From: Rhodamnia argentea
Lineage: Eukaryota > Streptophyta > Magnoliopsida > Myrtales > Myrtaceae
Reading direction: 5' to 3'
NCBI RefSeq assembly: GCF_020921035.1
Contig: NC_063153.1
Span: forward strand, 14,446,001-14,510,000
DNA length: 64,000 nt
Positions 51,691 to 64,000 of the stretch are shown here, in pieces. A program made the position numbers and the translations under genes. Every line of letters starts with the position of its first letter. Position 1 is the stretch's first letter. Under the pieces are notes generated by a model. The model was not told the origin of the DNA and did not search any database. It worked only from the letters and a program-made list of their open reading frames with translations.

Positions 51691-52785
51691 AATTAGTTCC
51701 ATGACTCAGAAAACATAAAACATGTAAACCAAAAAATACAGACAAAAATGCAAAGCAATAAAATATTAATAAAAAACCCTAAATTACATCAGACATTAAT
51801 ATTCGATTTTTTTTTCGTGACACCAATACCTCCGAGCTTGTTCTAATGCGAAAAAAAAAAATACTCTCCATCTGCCATAAACTACGGCACTAACATCCAA
51901 GAGTTTTATTTTTGTACCTCCAAACTTGTTTTAGCGTGACAAAAATTACAATCGATCTACCGACGAAGATCCTAAATCTTACCCCTAAGCTTTTTCTTGG
52001 CAACACCGATACCCCAAACATCTATTGGTGAGGGACGGAATCCATCACAATTTTTTTTTTTTTTGGAGTCTAAAGTTTAGACTTTCTTATCTCAGACAAA
52101 TGGTATTTTTGTTATATCGATATATGTTTGAGGGGTTCGATGATATAGAAAAAAATTGTTGGGTATTGGTGTTAGAGTGGGTATAATTTAGGAGTTTCAG
52201 TGACACGAAGAAATTCTGGCCATAAATATTATAATTCGGTATTATTCACTACTTTTTTTCGGTATTAGCCCCAAAAAAATAAATTTTTGTTTCGCCACAT
52301 ATGAAAAATAACATTCTGAGCAGGGTAGTGCTCCATGTCTGAAAAAGAGGATTCCACTCCGCGTAGTTAAATTGAAAAAAAAAAAGCCCAAGTCAAAGTC
52401 AACAAGGAAGGAAGGGGGCGATCGACGTCCGCAGTAACTTCCGTGCACCTTCCCGCGGCAAATCTGTCCCCCTCGATTGCTTAACGCCCTCGCGGGAGAA
52501 GTAAAGGCCCGCATCCATGGCCGAGTAGATTAGATTCCGGGGACGTTCAACCCAAAACCAACCGTACGCGTCTGGATGCGACGTCGTCGTCGTCCTCCTC
52601 CTCCTCCTTCGCGTGCATCGTCTCTCGCATGAGCAGGATCCTCGCTCCCTCCCTCAGATCGAAAACGATCGCTTCACCCTCTCCCTCTTCGAGTCGGCGA
52701 AGCATTCGCAGTCTAGGCAGCCTCTCTCTTTCTAATTCGATCTCCTGCGAGTCGCGGTCAGAGTTGTTCGGTTCGCGCTGAGAAG
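51691..52785. promoter_or_regulatory. Upstream region of the IST1-like gene
   Basis: AT-rich to about 52380, then GC-rich with CT-rich tracts (CTCCTCCTCCTCCTTC near 52590, CTCCCTCCCTCAG near 52645) that look like a plant 5' leader. No TATA box is obvious. Confidence 0.4.
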
Positions 52786-55700
52786 ATGCTTCACAAGAGC
52801 TTCAAGCCCGCGAAGTGGTGAGTTTCCCCGGTTCGCTTGCTGCTCCGTCAATCGGTTGCGTGCTGCTTTGGCGTGCTCCTTGCTTTCCGTTTTGTTCGTG
52901 TGTCGATCGGCGGGTTGCGGTGGCTTCAATTGATTGTTGACCGGTGGTTGTGTGTTGATTTTTTATTTTGTTGTTGGTGGCGAATTGTGCAGCAAGACGG
53001 CGTTGAAGCTGGCCGCGTCGCGGCTGAAGCTGTTGAAGAATAAGAAAGAGGTCCAGGTGAAGCAGATGAAGCGGGAGTTGGCTCAGCTGCTCGAGTCTGG
53101 TCAGGACCAGACTGCTAGGATTCGGGTGAGTTGTTGTCTTGTTGGAGATTGAGACGACTCAATTTCCGATTATACTTGTTGAATTATGGTTCAGTTAGAT
53201 GGAAATTTGATGTGAGACCTTTCGCACTTTCGATTTTAAGCTGGTTGTTTTATTTTTATTTTTATTTTTCATTTTTCGTGAAACATGGTTGCCTTAATCT
53301 ATTGGCCTATCCATAGTTGCGTGTGTTCATGATTGACCGTAGCCAGGATATAAGTTGGTGACTCTTTCCTTCGAAAAGCTTAAATATTTCCTTCCAAATT
53401 ACAACTCTTTCCTTAGCAAGTGAATTTCTGCTTAGAATGGTGCGGATTAAATCTGTCTGGCACTTGTATTTGTGCGATGAAAATCTGAATTGTCTAGTTC
53501 CTCATGAGATTACTGCACGTGAATCAATAATTGTTGTTGAGGGCAATCTGCTAACGTAGTTCATTCTCGTTTTGCTTCAGGTTGAACATGTTGTGAGGGA
53601 AGAGAAGATGATGGCAGCCTTCGAGCTTGTTGAGATATACTGTGAACTTATTGCTGCCCGTTTGCCTATAATCGAGTCACAGAAGTATGTGGCCATGATT
53701 GTTCTATTTCATTAAACTCGAGTTTCTTTTTGTCATATAGTACAAATGTACTGTGTTTGGGATTATCGGGCTTGGATATAGACACCGAGCTGAGAAGACA
53801 GCACATAGCTAGAGCAAAAGTTATCCAATGAAATGGTGAATTATCTGATAATTCTTCTATGTCAGGCTTAGAGATAGTGTTCAGAGCAGAACTATATGCC
53901 CCAAGGACGTCTTTGAAAGGGCTTTTTGTGCAAATGCATATTTTCTATAGAGGCAACTCCTGTGTCACCTTGCTGCTCCTAGTTGTCAATTGATAATAAG
54001 CTTTATCCGAGATGCATAGAATCTGATGCCTCTGCTTCCTTCATTTACTTTTGCACCATGGGCTCTTCTTCCTTGGTATATAATACACTACACCAACCCC
54101 TCCCCCTTTCCTACCAGACCTCGCCCATCCTACTGGTACTGGCAGGAACTCTAGCTTGTCCCTGTAGTTCACGATTTGGTTCCACTATGTAAGCACAACA
54201 GGCACTTAAGTCGGCCCACCTTGATGCTTGCGATTTCCCAAAGAAATGATAGTCTTGCCTTTTTAGTTCTACATAATATTTTACGTAATTATTTTTGGTG
54301 AGAAATGTGCAATTAACTCTCTGTACATTTCCAGAAACTGCCCAATTGACTTGAAGGAGGCTATTTCAAGTGTAGTATTCGCATCTCCGAGATGTGCAGA
54401 CATTCCTGAACTCGTAGATATCCGCAAGCATTTTACAGCAAAATATGGAAAAGATTTCATTTCTGCAGCTGTTGAGTTGCGTCCAGATTGTGGTGTGAGC
54501 CGCACTGTAAGTCCATAATTGTTCAGCTTTCTTCACAGTTGCGTTCTTTCTACGAATGAAATGAAAGGAGCCAAAGTTTCTCGGTTGCACTTGTTTCATT
54601 GGGCCTGATGGAATCTTTTCTTGCCCTTTATCAGTTAGTTGAGAAACTCTCTGCCAAAGCACCTGATGGTCCAACCAAAGTAAAGATTCTAACCTCAATT
54701 GCCGAAGAACACAACATCAAATGGGATCCTAATTCATTTGGGGATAAAGATTCGCATAACTATGAAGATTTGTTGGTAAATCCGAATTATGTTTGCTGTA
54801 GTAGTTTGGCTTCTGAGTTCTGTCTATGCACAAGTAGTTTAGCATGTTCTTCTTCTGTTTGTTGATACGACTTTTTGGTAATTATTGCTATGCAGAATGG
54901 ACCAAGTACTTTTGAGAAGGCCAGTAAACTGCAGACACAATTTTCAAACTTCCAAGTGCCTGATCATGACAGAGAAAGAACTAATGTGCAAGTAGCACCA
55001 CAGAAAGTAGTAAAGGAGGATGCTTCTTTAAACTTGCATGAGAACAGCAGCAGGTTATCATTTGGCCACCAAAATATTCCCCCTGGACATGCTAATGTTC
55101 CTGCCACCTCACATCCAGAGCCAAAAGCTCCAGGTACAATGAGCTGTACCATCTCATTACTTGAAAGTAGAATTGTGGGAAATTTGCTTTGATATTCATA
55201 CTAACAGAAGTTCCATTTACAGGTAATGTGATGGAGGGGGCTGAAGCTGGGCATGCATATCCCAGGGAAGGGAATGTTGACTACATGGGCGGGCAAAACT
55301 GGAATATGGAATTCAAGGATGCAACCTCTGCTGCTCAAGCTGCTGCAGAATCTGCTGAACGGGCAAGCATGGCTGCCAGAGCTGCTGCACAACTTTCTAG
55401 CCGCAGGAGGATTTCTACGCAATACTCTACAGAGCCACAAAGGTCATCTGCTCATGGTCCTATGGATGAATGGGCTGGAAGATCTGCAGGCTCCAGTTTT
55501 CAAAATGAAGCCCATGCTAAAGTTGCTGGTGATAAGGCTTCTGAAGGAAGAAATGCTCAACCTCACACACCATATAAGCACAATTATGTTAAAGAGGAGT
55601 CCGTTGGAGAAGCAGGTGAGAGCTTTTATGAAGATGACCATATGAGCAATAACAGACCTAGCCAGTATGCTTCCATGAAGTCTAATATGGAGCCCATGGA

Positions 55701-58452
55701 CAATAACTCATTTGCAAATAGTTATGATACAAACAACGAGCGGCCCGAAAGATACATCAGCTCTAAATCGGAGGGTGGATTCTCTGACAGGGCTCCTGTC
55801 AATGATACTTTTGAGGCCAGAGTTCCAAGCATGCACCGCGGTCAACCTGATGTCCGAGACAATGACAGGCTTGCAGGGGTCAATGAAAGATATTACAGAG
55901 AGAGTCATAAGAAAAGCAGTGAATCCAGCCGGTCTAATTCTAGGAATTCTAGTGCAGATTTCAGTGGTGTTGACTCATTTGTGAATGAACATGAAATGGC
56001 AAGCAGAAATACCCGTAACAGCTCGTCTGGAGCTGAGCCTGGCAATGTTTTGGATAAATCAAGTGTTATGAGAAACTCTCGACCAGAGACTAGTGGCACT
56101 TTAGACGAACCGGGTGAGAGAAGAAACTCTGGTGGATCTTTAGTGGAGTCTGCTAATGACTTGGAGGATGATTTTATATCTGCTAAACACTCTACCCATG
56201 CTTCCTATTATTCTCATTCATCACGCTCAAGTACTTTTAATAATAACCGAGAGGTTTTGCGTAATCGGAAGGAGGAGGATGATGTTGCTGAAAATCCCTT
56301 TGCCGATTTTGAGGAAGAAAACTTCCAGAAAGATAATAAATCAGCAATTGAAAGCACTGCAGTAGTTTTTGATGATTATGATTCAGATGGCGATGACTAT
56401 GGGTTTGGTTTGGACAAAGGAGCAGAGCCAAGTGTGAAGACCTCACAACCAAGCTGGGAATCACCTAGCTATCCATCAGCAAGTATCAGTACGCCAAGCC
56501 CCAAAAGGACCACAGTTGACACGTTCACAAAGATTACTCCTCAATCAAGTTTCTCGATGGACCATAACATTCCCATCTTTTCTGAGGGTTTAGCTGATTC
56601 TTCAGTTCATTCACAAGCAGATGAACTTGAGCCTGTGACCTTCGATGAGTCAAATGGGCCAAGTTCAGAAAGTGAAGAGGATCGGAGTAATTATAAGGGA
56701 GAGAGAGAATATTCCAGTTTTGGATCTCAGAAAAAGTTTGGATTTGGTGGTTTACCTTCTAGTTCAGGGAAATCCTCATTTAATTCAAAGCATGAAGGAT
56801 TGGATACCTCGGATGATCCTGTTGATAAGAAGCACCAGAGCCAGCCCTTCAATGCTTATGAAGATGCTTTGGTTCATGATGTCGAGGAAAGTGCTTCCGT
56901 AATTTCAGAACCCGTTACAATTGATAATTCCAAATCTTCACATGAAGATAGTTATGATAGTGGTTTGGGTTTGACATTCGGACGATTGACTGGTGGTCTG
57001 AAAAATAAAGGTAATAGGCATCCTTCGTATTTGAGGAGCTCGGCTGGTGATGCTTCGTTATTTAAACAAACAGCTGAATACGCTGCAAAGGAAGCCTCCT
57101 CTTCTTTTCTGCCTGATACATCAGATGATTCTGGAGTTCAGCAAGATCCAGAGAGTGAGGAAGTGGGTTACGAGTTTAAGAAGAGACCAACCAGAGGGCC
57201 AGCTTTCACATCTTTTGGTTCTGGTAGTGATCAGATTCCAGAGAAAACCGTTCCACAAGAAAGTTTCAGAAGCCGTCGAGAACGGCAGGTTCAGAAGTTG
57301 GAGCAGGAAGCAGAAGATTCATTTACGAGAAGAGAAAGCACAAGGCCGGTGATCCCATCTCTCGGTCCTTCTGGTGTTTATGCTTCAGAAAGGACTACCC
57401 AAGGCCAAATTTCGGACAGCCATCCGGAATTTTACTCTCAGCAGGAGCCTGAAGCGGATGAAAGATCAAGTTCCAGAGGTTCAAGTGCATCTTTTGATTT
57501 AAGAGAAGAACAGCGTGGTTCAAGAACCCGCCGGGAACGTTATATTGAGAAGATGCAGCAGGACGTGGATGACAACTTGACAAGAAGAGCAAGCACGAGG
57601 CCAATGATCCCGTCTCTGGGCTCTGATGATGGCATATATGCTTCAGAGGGAACTGGGAAAGAACATATTTACAACAGCGGTCCTGAACCTTATAGTCAGG
57701 AGGAGTCCGAAGCGAATAAAAGATCAGGTTCCACTGGTTCATCCACAACCAGTGGAGAACGCATTGGTGCTGGGCTTTCTAGAAGGACAAAGGCTGGTGC
57801 TCCAAGTACTCACAGAAATACCAACTTGAAGTCAGCTTTTGCCTCTGACGAATCCAAAGAACGTAGTGCAGATTCAAGATCCTCTCTTAGGAGCTCTTAT
57901 CCAACTGAAACTTCAACAAGGCCTCAGTCTGCGGCTGATGAAGCCTATAGTTTGAGAAGTTCTGGACATTCGAGGTACGGTAAGGAAGCAAAGGGCGAGC
58001 CCATTTCAGAAACCAAAAGATCATCTCGTGAGGAGAGCTCAAAGTCTTCTGCAAAGGTGCAACCTTCATCTTCAATTTCAAAGAGAACTTCATCCAGTAA
58101 GTCAGGTATGAGTGAAGATAGTCCAAAGTCTGCTGCAAGAGAGCAACCCTCAAAGTCTTCTGCAAAGGTACAACCTTCATCTTCAATTTCAAAGAGAACT
58201 TCATCCAGTAAGTCAGGTATGAGTGAAGATGGTCCAAAGTCTACTGCGAGAGAGCAACCCTCGTTACCCATTCAAAAGAAGGTTTCATCTGCTAATTCAG
58301 AGACGAGGGAAAGTTCTAAGGCAGCAACTCCTGGCTTGGAGTCTACATCTAGGGAGGATTCCTTGAAACGAGCAAGTCACGTTCATCCTAAGCTTCCTGA
58401 CTATGATACTTTTGCTGCCACTCTACAATCACTTCGAGCTAATCGACAGTAA
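52786..58452 (+). CDS. IST1-like protein (ESCRT-III-associated, Vps4 regulator)
   Basis: Seven exons: 52786-52817, 52993-53125, 53581-53684, 54335-54506, 54635-54775, 54896-55133, 55223-58452, giving 1349 residues. The N-terminal IST1 domain (about 11-190) reads KTALKLAASRLKLLKNKKEV, VREEKMMAAFELVEIYCELI, CPIDLKEAISSVVFASPRCA and LRPDCGVSRTLVEKLSAKAP. IST1 proteins bind ESCRT-III subunits and tune the Vps4/SKD1 ATPase in multivesicular body sorting. The remaining ~1100 residues are low-complexity, Ser/Arg/Glu-rich and mostly one huge exon. They include a diverged ~90-residue repeat around RRERQVQKLEQEAEDSFTRR and RRERYIEKMQQDVDDNLTRR, and a 37-residue tandem duplication. The nearest Arabidopsis relatives I recall are At4g29440 and At2g19710. 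Intron phases all agree. Confidence 0.95.
58039..58260 (+). repeat. Two 111-bp tandem copies in the IST1-like coding sequence
   Basis: 58039-58149 and 58150-58260 are direct copies with only about four base differences. Each encodes 37 residues containing SSAKVQPSSSISKRTSSSKS. The unit length keeps the reading frame. Confidence 0.95.
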
Positions 58453-58538
58453 CTCTTTTGGTCTTTCTTTGTGGATATAATACGTTCATGTCGTTCATTT
58501 TTGGGCGTGGTTTTGATGTTATTATTTTCGGAGGGAGG

Positions 58539-58544
58539 AATAAA
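58539..58544 (+). terminator. Candidate polyadenylation signal of the IST1-like gene
   Basis: AATAAA lies 87 bases after the stop codon of the IST1-like gene. Plant signals are loose, so this is only a candidate. Confidence 0.4.
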
Positions 58545-58971
58545 CTTGGATTATTATGTGTTTGTGCAGTAGTAGTCCGTCTTTGTGGGCTGAGTTGGGA
58601 TATTGAGCTATTCTTTTATTTAATGACTTGATAAGTTGAAGCATAATTGTCACTTCTTCATTGAACCAGGATTGCCTCGTTTCATTTGTTTTACCAGTCT
58701 CTCTATCCTGTTGTGTAAGTCGAGACTTTAAGATGGTGCTTGGGCTGTTAGAGATGGGTCGCGGTGGCACTTGTTGTACTAAGATCCTGAACGGAAGCGC
58801 TCCGTTCGCATCAGGCAGCAGGCTACAGCCTTCAGGGCTTTTGTGGGTGAGTGTATGGTCCATTGTTTCGGACGACCTGGTGCGGTTCTTCTTCGGAGAT
58901 GTAATATAACTTCACATTAGAAGCTGTATATAAACATGGTCTAAGATACGAGCACTCGGATACGTTCCTTG

Positions 58972-58975
<4 letters not shown>

Positions 58976-59010
<35 letters not shown>
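58976..59010. repeat. (GA)n microsatellite
   Basis: About 17 uninterrupted GA units downstream of the IST1-like gene. Confidence 0.95.
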
Positions 59011-59014
<4 letters not shown>

Positions 59015-60573
59015 CGACTCTGGCAAAGAAAACTACAAGAAAAAGTTCACAACTTTTCGAAAACGTTGCATCCACAATAAACCCTGTGATTAAATTTATA
59101 CATGTAGTTTTCTGGGACGCTTCTCCGGGAAAGAAAGTAGGATCAGTTTGGTAACAAAGTCATGACTGGATTGCTAACAATGACGTCTTGGAAGGTAGCG
59201 TAGTAAGACGGACGTCGCCCCATCAATAGAAAGTTTGTGTTTTGGCGGACATTTTGGGCACGAAATGACTTCCGTGTCCAAGTAAAAGATCTACCAAAGT
59301 CCATAGTGAGATCTCTGATTATATTTCTTTATCCCGATAAGAGAGTTCTTTTATTCGAAGGAAAATTGTTCCCAAGAAAGCATTTTCGAACTTTCTAATA
59401 TTTGGACGACGGAAAACTAATCGAAAATACCTTTCATAGAGCGAAAACAAGAAATTTTTTAGATCGGGAAAAAATAACTTCTTTTTGTGACAAAAAGGAA
59501 ATCACTTTTTCTAAACCAACAAATAAATACGAATTGACCGTTTTCCTTAAAAATGACTATCATAGAAAAATATTTTCCTTTGCCATGAAATTTCTAGTGA
59601 AATGAATGTATCTTAAGTATGAAATCACTTTCTTCGTGCCCGATCCATCAAGTCCCGTTGTCGAGTCTTCTGAGACGATGCTTCTTTACTCGATAGTGAT
59701 TGATCCATATTTTTCCGAAATTTATTACCACGAGTGTTTACTATGAATAAAAGTCGGTTTCAAGACAATCGGAAATTGAGTTCTACCCGATAATTTTTCC
59801 TGTTCTGACGGCGGCCAATCTTGGCGTCTCCGTTATGACTATTCTGCTTCTTGATTCCTTGAGCATGACTAGTTGTGTGGTCTTGCCATGAGGTTAGCAC
59901 ACAGAAGACTCCAAAAATATCACTCTCCCATGCACCGTCTGGAATAAAACAGCAACGACAAATCAACTCTACAAACAGCCACAAAGTCGGTCAAACATTT
60001 GACCCAAAAGCACAAATAAGTCAGTCAAACAAGAGAATCATGACATGACGTTATTCAGCGGACAAGACAATCCCTTAGAAGACAGAATGAGAACTCCTAT
60101 AAAATGCCCATCTTTGCCACTTGATCTTTTCAGGAACTTTTCCCAGTTTTTGGATTGTGATCTTGGCAAATTTCTTCTCCCAAGTAGAAGGTAAAAGAAT
60201 TCTCTGATCTCCCTTTTCCTGCTATGTTCTCCTCACAGTAATCTTTCTGGGGGTTCCATAGCGAAACCCCTCAAGACAAGGAAGTACTCTTTAGCTTCGC
60301 TCGAGGTTCTGCCCCCATTTTAATGGAGGAAAAGTTGCTTCACAGCGAGAAGGAAGTGGGAAAACACATTCCTTTTCATCTGATTTTGGTCATGAAATGA
60401 TACAAATGCTTCATGATTTTCCTCCTCTACTGTTGCAAGATGTATTCTGGTATCTGCCTTGATTTTCCTGATCTCTCGGGAACGTGCGCGTATTTCCCTT
60501 GATTGCGATGTCCTTGATTGTTCTTAACTGATTGTAATTGATATTACAATACCTTGTTTCATCTTGTGAAGCG
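59011..60573. other. Intergenic region upstream of the O-methyltransferase gene
   Basis: 59330-59600 is rich in GAAAATNNTTTTC-type phrases, perhaps an old MITE. I recognise no gene. The last few hundred bases should be the promoter of the CCoAOMT-like gene. Confidence 0.4.
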
Positions 60574-60580
60574 TATAAAT
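60574..60580 (+). promoter_or_regulatory. TATA box of the CCoAOMT-like gene
   Basis: TATAAAT in a GC-bordered context (GCGTATAAATAGCGC), 126 bases before the start codon. This predicts transcription starting near 60605-60610 and a ~95-base leader. Confidence 0.65.
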
Positions 60581-60699
60581 AGCGCAGTACCGGCATTACG
60601 AGGCTTTTTCTCCATGTAGTCTTCATTAAACGGTTCTCTCTTCCAACGTATTCTTATCTAAATCTATGCGGATTCGATTGATTTAGTGGCTTTTCAGAG

Positions 60700-62034
<1,335 letters not shown>

Positions 62035-62254
62035 TGCCTTTCAATCAGAGTTTTTGGCAGACCAAAATAGCACTTGCTCCTCAATCTTTTGAGATTTGAA
62101 CACAATAGCTTCTGCTACCGATTGTTAAGGCTGCTATGTTATGACCTTTTGAATACTTTTGATAAACTTCGGAGGATCCTGTCAATTTCTTTAACCTACA
62201 CTACTAGTCCTGGTGTTAGGAATAATCTCGTTCCATCATTTACTGTATCAACTT

Positions 62255-62650
62255 TGCATAAAGACACCACAAGTGTCGTAACTTTCCTATGGCTGTTTAC
62301 TTGAGTATTATAACTTTATTTTCACTTACATTAGCGTCATAGCTTATCTTCCACTTGAATACCATGATGTTTTGTTTTTCGATCACTAAAAAGCCATATA
62401 GCTTTTCAATCGATCTTTTGAATACCATAATATTTTAAAAAGGGTCACCACAAATGCCATGCCATGTCGATCTTTTGGCATTTAGGTCAACATTTTTCAA
62501 AAGTTACAATAGTCAAGCGATCGATTGAAAGTTATAGCACTGAAATGAACGCTTTTTAGAAATCAAGGCATTTAAGTGGTCCAAAAAAAAATTATGGCGT
62601 TCAAGTGTGCATTGTACGAAAATTATAGCACTTGTGATATTCGTTTCACC
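62255..62650. mobile_element. Degenerate MITE downstream of the O-methyltransferase gene
   Basis: The left end contains ACACCACAAGTGTCGTAACT, and the reverse complement of the right end contains ATATCACAAGTGCTATAATT, with further weak inverted matches inward. Phrases such as GGCATTTAAGTGG recall the Mutator-like MITE at 38.6 kb, but the two are too diverged for me to call them one family. Confidence 0.55.
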
Positions 62651-63741
62651 CATGTGGACGAGGAGGAGCCTATGAACAGGTCCTGGAAAATTCGTCGGAT
62701 GTGTGTGTGCATATAATTGCACGACTCAGACAAAGAAACTTAAACCGGTTCTGTTTGGCTAAAAAGTGTTGACAAAGCTAATTTTGAAATGTGAATCCAT
62801 AGTAAAAAAATCGACAAAGGATGTGAAGGATCCTTTGTTGATTCTTGCACAGGAAACGTCGACCGATAAAACTAAAGTTACGAAAACTCGAGGCAATCAC
62901 GGCAAACAATGTAAGATGGTTGTGGAATATAAAGATAACAGGAAGATAAAATCGAACAGCTAAAGTTCACTACCTTAGCTCGAATCACAAACCTTAGCTA
63001 CTAGCGACAGTTAACAACAGTCATAAATAAAGTAAATAAGATCTTACGTGACTCCTAAAGTTCAGCAACATGTGCTTTCAAAAGACTCACTGCTCGACGA
63101 TCATGGTCTCATCACTCGCCCCACACCGAATCAACCGTGGATTCCGCGGCTTACAACCCTCTTCCTAACGGTTAAAATAGCCCTCATTTCTCGGCCACTA
63201 TCATTCGTGGTTTTATTTTTTTTGCCGGAAATCGCTAACGTGAATGCCGGCTGTGTCATGTAAGATGACCGGCACCGACATGAATATTTTTTTAAATAAT
63301 ATTTTGAATTTATTATAATTATTTTATATTTTATGTTTTTTTCCTTTAATTTTTGTTCTTTTTTTTTTTGTGAGGGCCGGCAAGGGCTGCCGGTTGACGC
63401 TTGCCAGCCACTAGGGCAAGGGCTTGCGGCCCTCACTGGGTCTAGGTGAGGCCGGCGACACCCAGACCGGTAAAATAGTCCTTCATACTAAAATACCAAC
63501 GGCTAACTGTTTTTCTTTCACATGCTTATTGTAAGCCGTGTCAGCCCATTTCATTTGTGCGAAAACATGTGATGTCGACGCTCGAACCTCATGGAACTCA
63601 ACGAGATTCATGGACATCGACTGATCATAATCCTTCTTAAGTATGTCCAGCTTAGCTCTTAAGGAATGAACAATAATCTCAAGACAGATAACATCTTCCT
63701 GTCCGTAAGTCAACACGTAGAGATTTACTGTATATGTCATC
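62651..63741. other. Intergenic DNA with GC-rich repeat remnant
   Basis: At 63366-63470 there is a block with GAGGGCCGGCAAGGGCTG and GCTTGCGGCCCTCAC, related in style to the centre of the MITE at 48.6 kb. No gene seen. Confidence 0.4.
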
Positions 63742-63943
63742 CTATTTTGGGGTTACCTGGTTCCCAGTGCAGTTCTCCGGTTTTCGATTGGGCTGGGTTC
63801 TTGAGCGGGAATCAGGAATCGGACTGCATGAAACCGGGAACCAGACCAATTCCCATAGGAACGTGGAACCGGATCGGTTCCCATTGCCGGTTCGGTTTGA
63901 TTTCCGATTCTACCTGGAACCATGCTCACCATTTGGTAACGTA
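63742..63943. mobile_element. hAT-like element end, relative of the 7.6-8.7 kb element
   Basis: Reverse-complemented, the right end reads AAATGGTGAGCATGGTTCC then AGGTAGAATCGG, clearly similar to the right end of the element ending at 8717. The body is rich in GGAACC and CCGGTTC motifs. The left terminus is not clear. Confidence 0.55.
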
Positions 63944-64000
63944 GTAAACCCGACATGGTCAATGAATAGAAAGTTTGTAATTTGGACTTTGGGACACTAA

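Overview
This window is nuclear DNA from a flowering plant, almost certainly a core eudicot. Every recognisable gene is a plant gene with many short exons and GT-AG introns. Intergenic DNA is AT-rich and full of small non-autonomous transposons, and GA/CT microsatellites sit next to genes. The repeat style would fit Myrtales such as Eucalyptus, but I cannot prove that from sequence alone. I see no bacterial, viral or organellar block and no CRISPR array.

Layout: (1) 1-2328, intergenic DNA with a degenerate GC-rich tandem repeat. (2) 2329-3807 (+), intronless DYW-class PPR protein close to Arabidopsis DYW2. (3) 4775-7311 (-), mitochondrial CoA carrier, 7 exons. (4) 7616-8717, composite hAT-like non-autonomous element. 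(5) 9658-11692 (-), HAD-type PHOSPHO-family phosphatase, 4 exons. (6) 12674-18011 (+), family GH35 beta-galactosidase, 18 exons, with an in-frame stop in exon 15. (7) 19288-22341 (-), NDRG/NDL protein, 11 exons. (8) 24026-26339 (-), conserved plant protein with a UIM-like motif, 5 exons. (9) 28290-32196 (-), type I protein arginine methyltransferase PRMT1, 9 exons including an 11-nt microexon. (10) 33842-42802 (-), Xaa-Pro dipeptidase, 16 exons, with a MITE and a perfect 154-bp-offset duplication in one intron. (11) 46583-47659 (+), ATP synthase subunit g copy that looks dead. (12) 48384-51690, a cluster of MITEs, a foldback element and a tRNA-derived SINE. (13) 52786-58452 (+), large IST1-like ESCRT regulator, 7 exons. 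(14) 60700-62034 (+), CCoAOMT-like O-methyltransferase, 5 exons. (15) 62035-64000, more MITE remnants.

I rebuilt the exons by hand from splice sites, reading phase and family conservation. All multi-exon models close in frame except where a lesion is stated.

The genes do not form one pathway. They look like a conserved linkage group. From memory, NDL, PRMT1, prolidase, ATP synthase g, IST1-like and the PHOSPHO phosphatase are neighbours in Arabidopsis (around At4g29440-At4g29530 and the duplicated segment around At2g19620-At2g19710). CoA carrier, beta-galactosidase and CCoAOMT-like genes lie around At4g26140-At4g26220.

The most interesting points are: two host genes with a TGG-to-TGA change at a conserved tryptophan; the decay of the ATP synthase g copy; a set of very short poly(A) inserts flanked by 11-16 bp direct repeats, which looks like extreme 5' truncation of a retroposon; the splice-site-bearing duplication in the prolidase intron; and the tandem protein repeats in the IST1-like tail. 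I found no convincing wholly new biological system.
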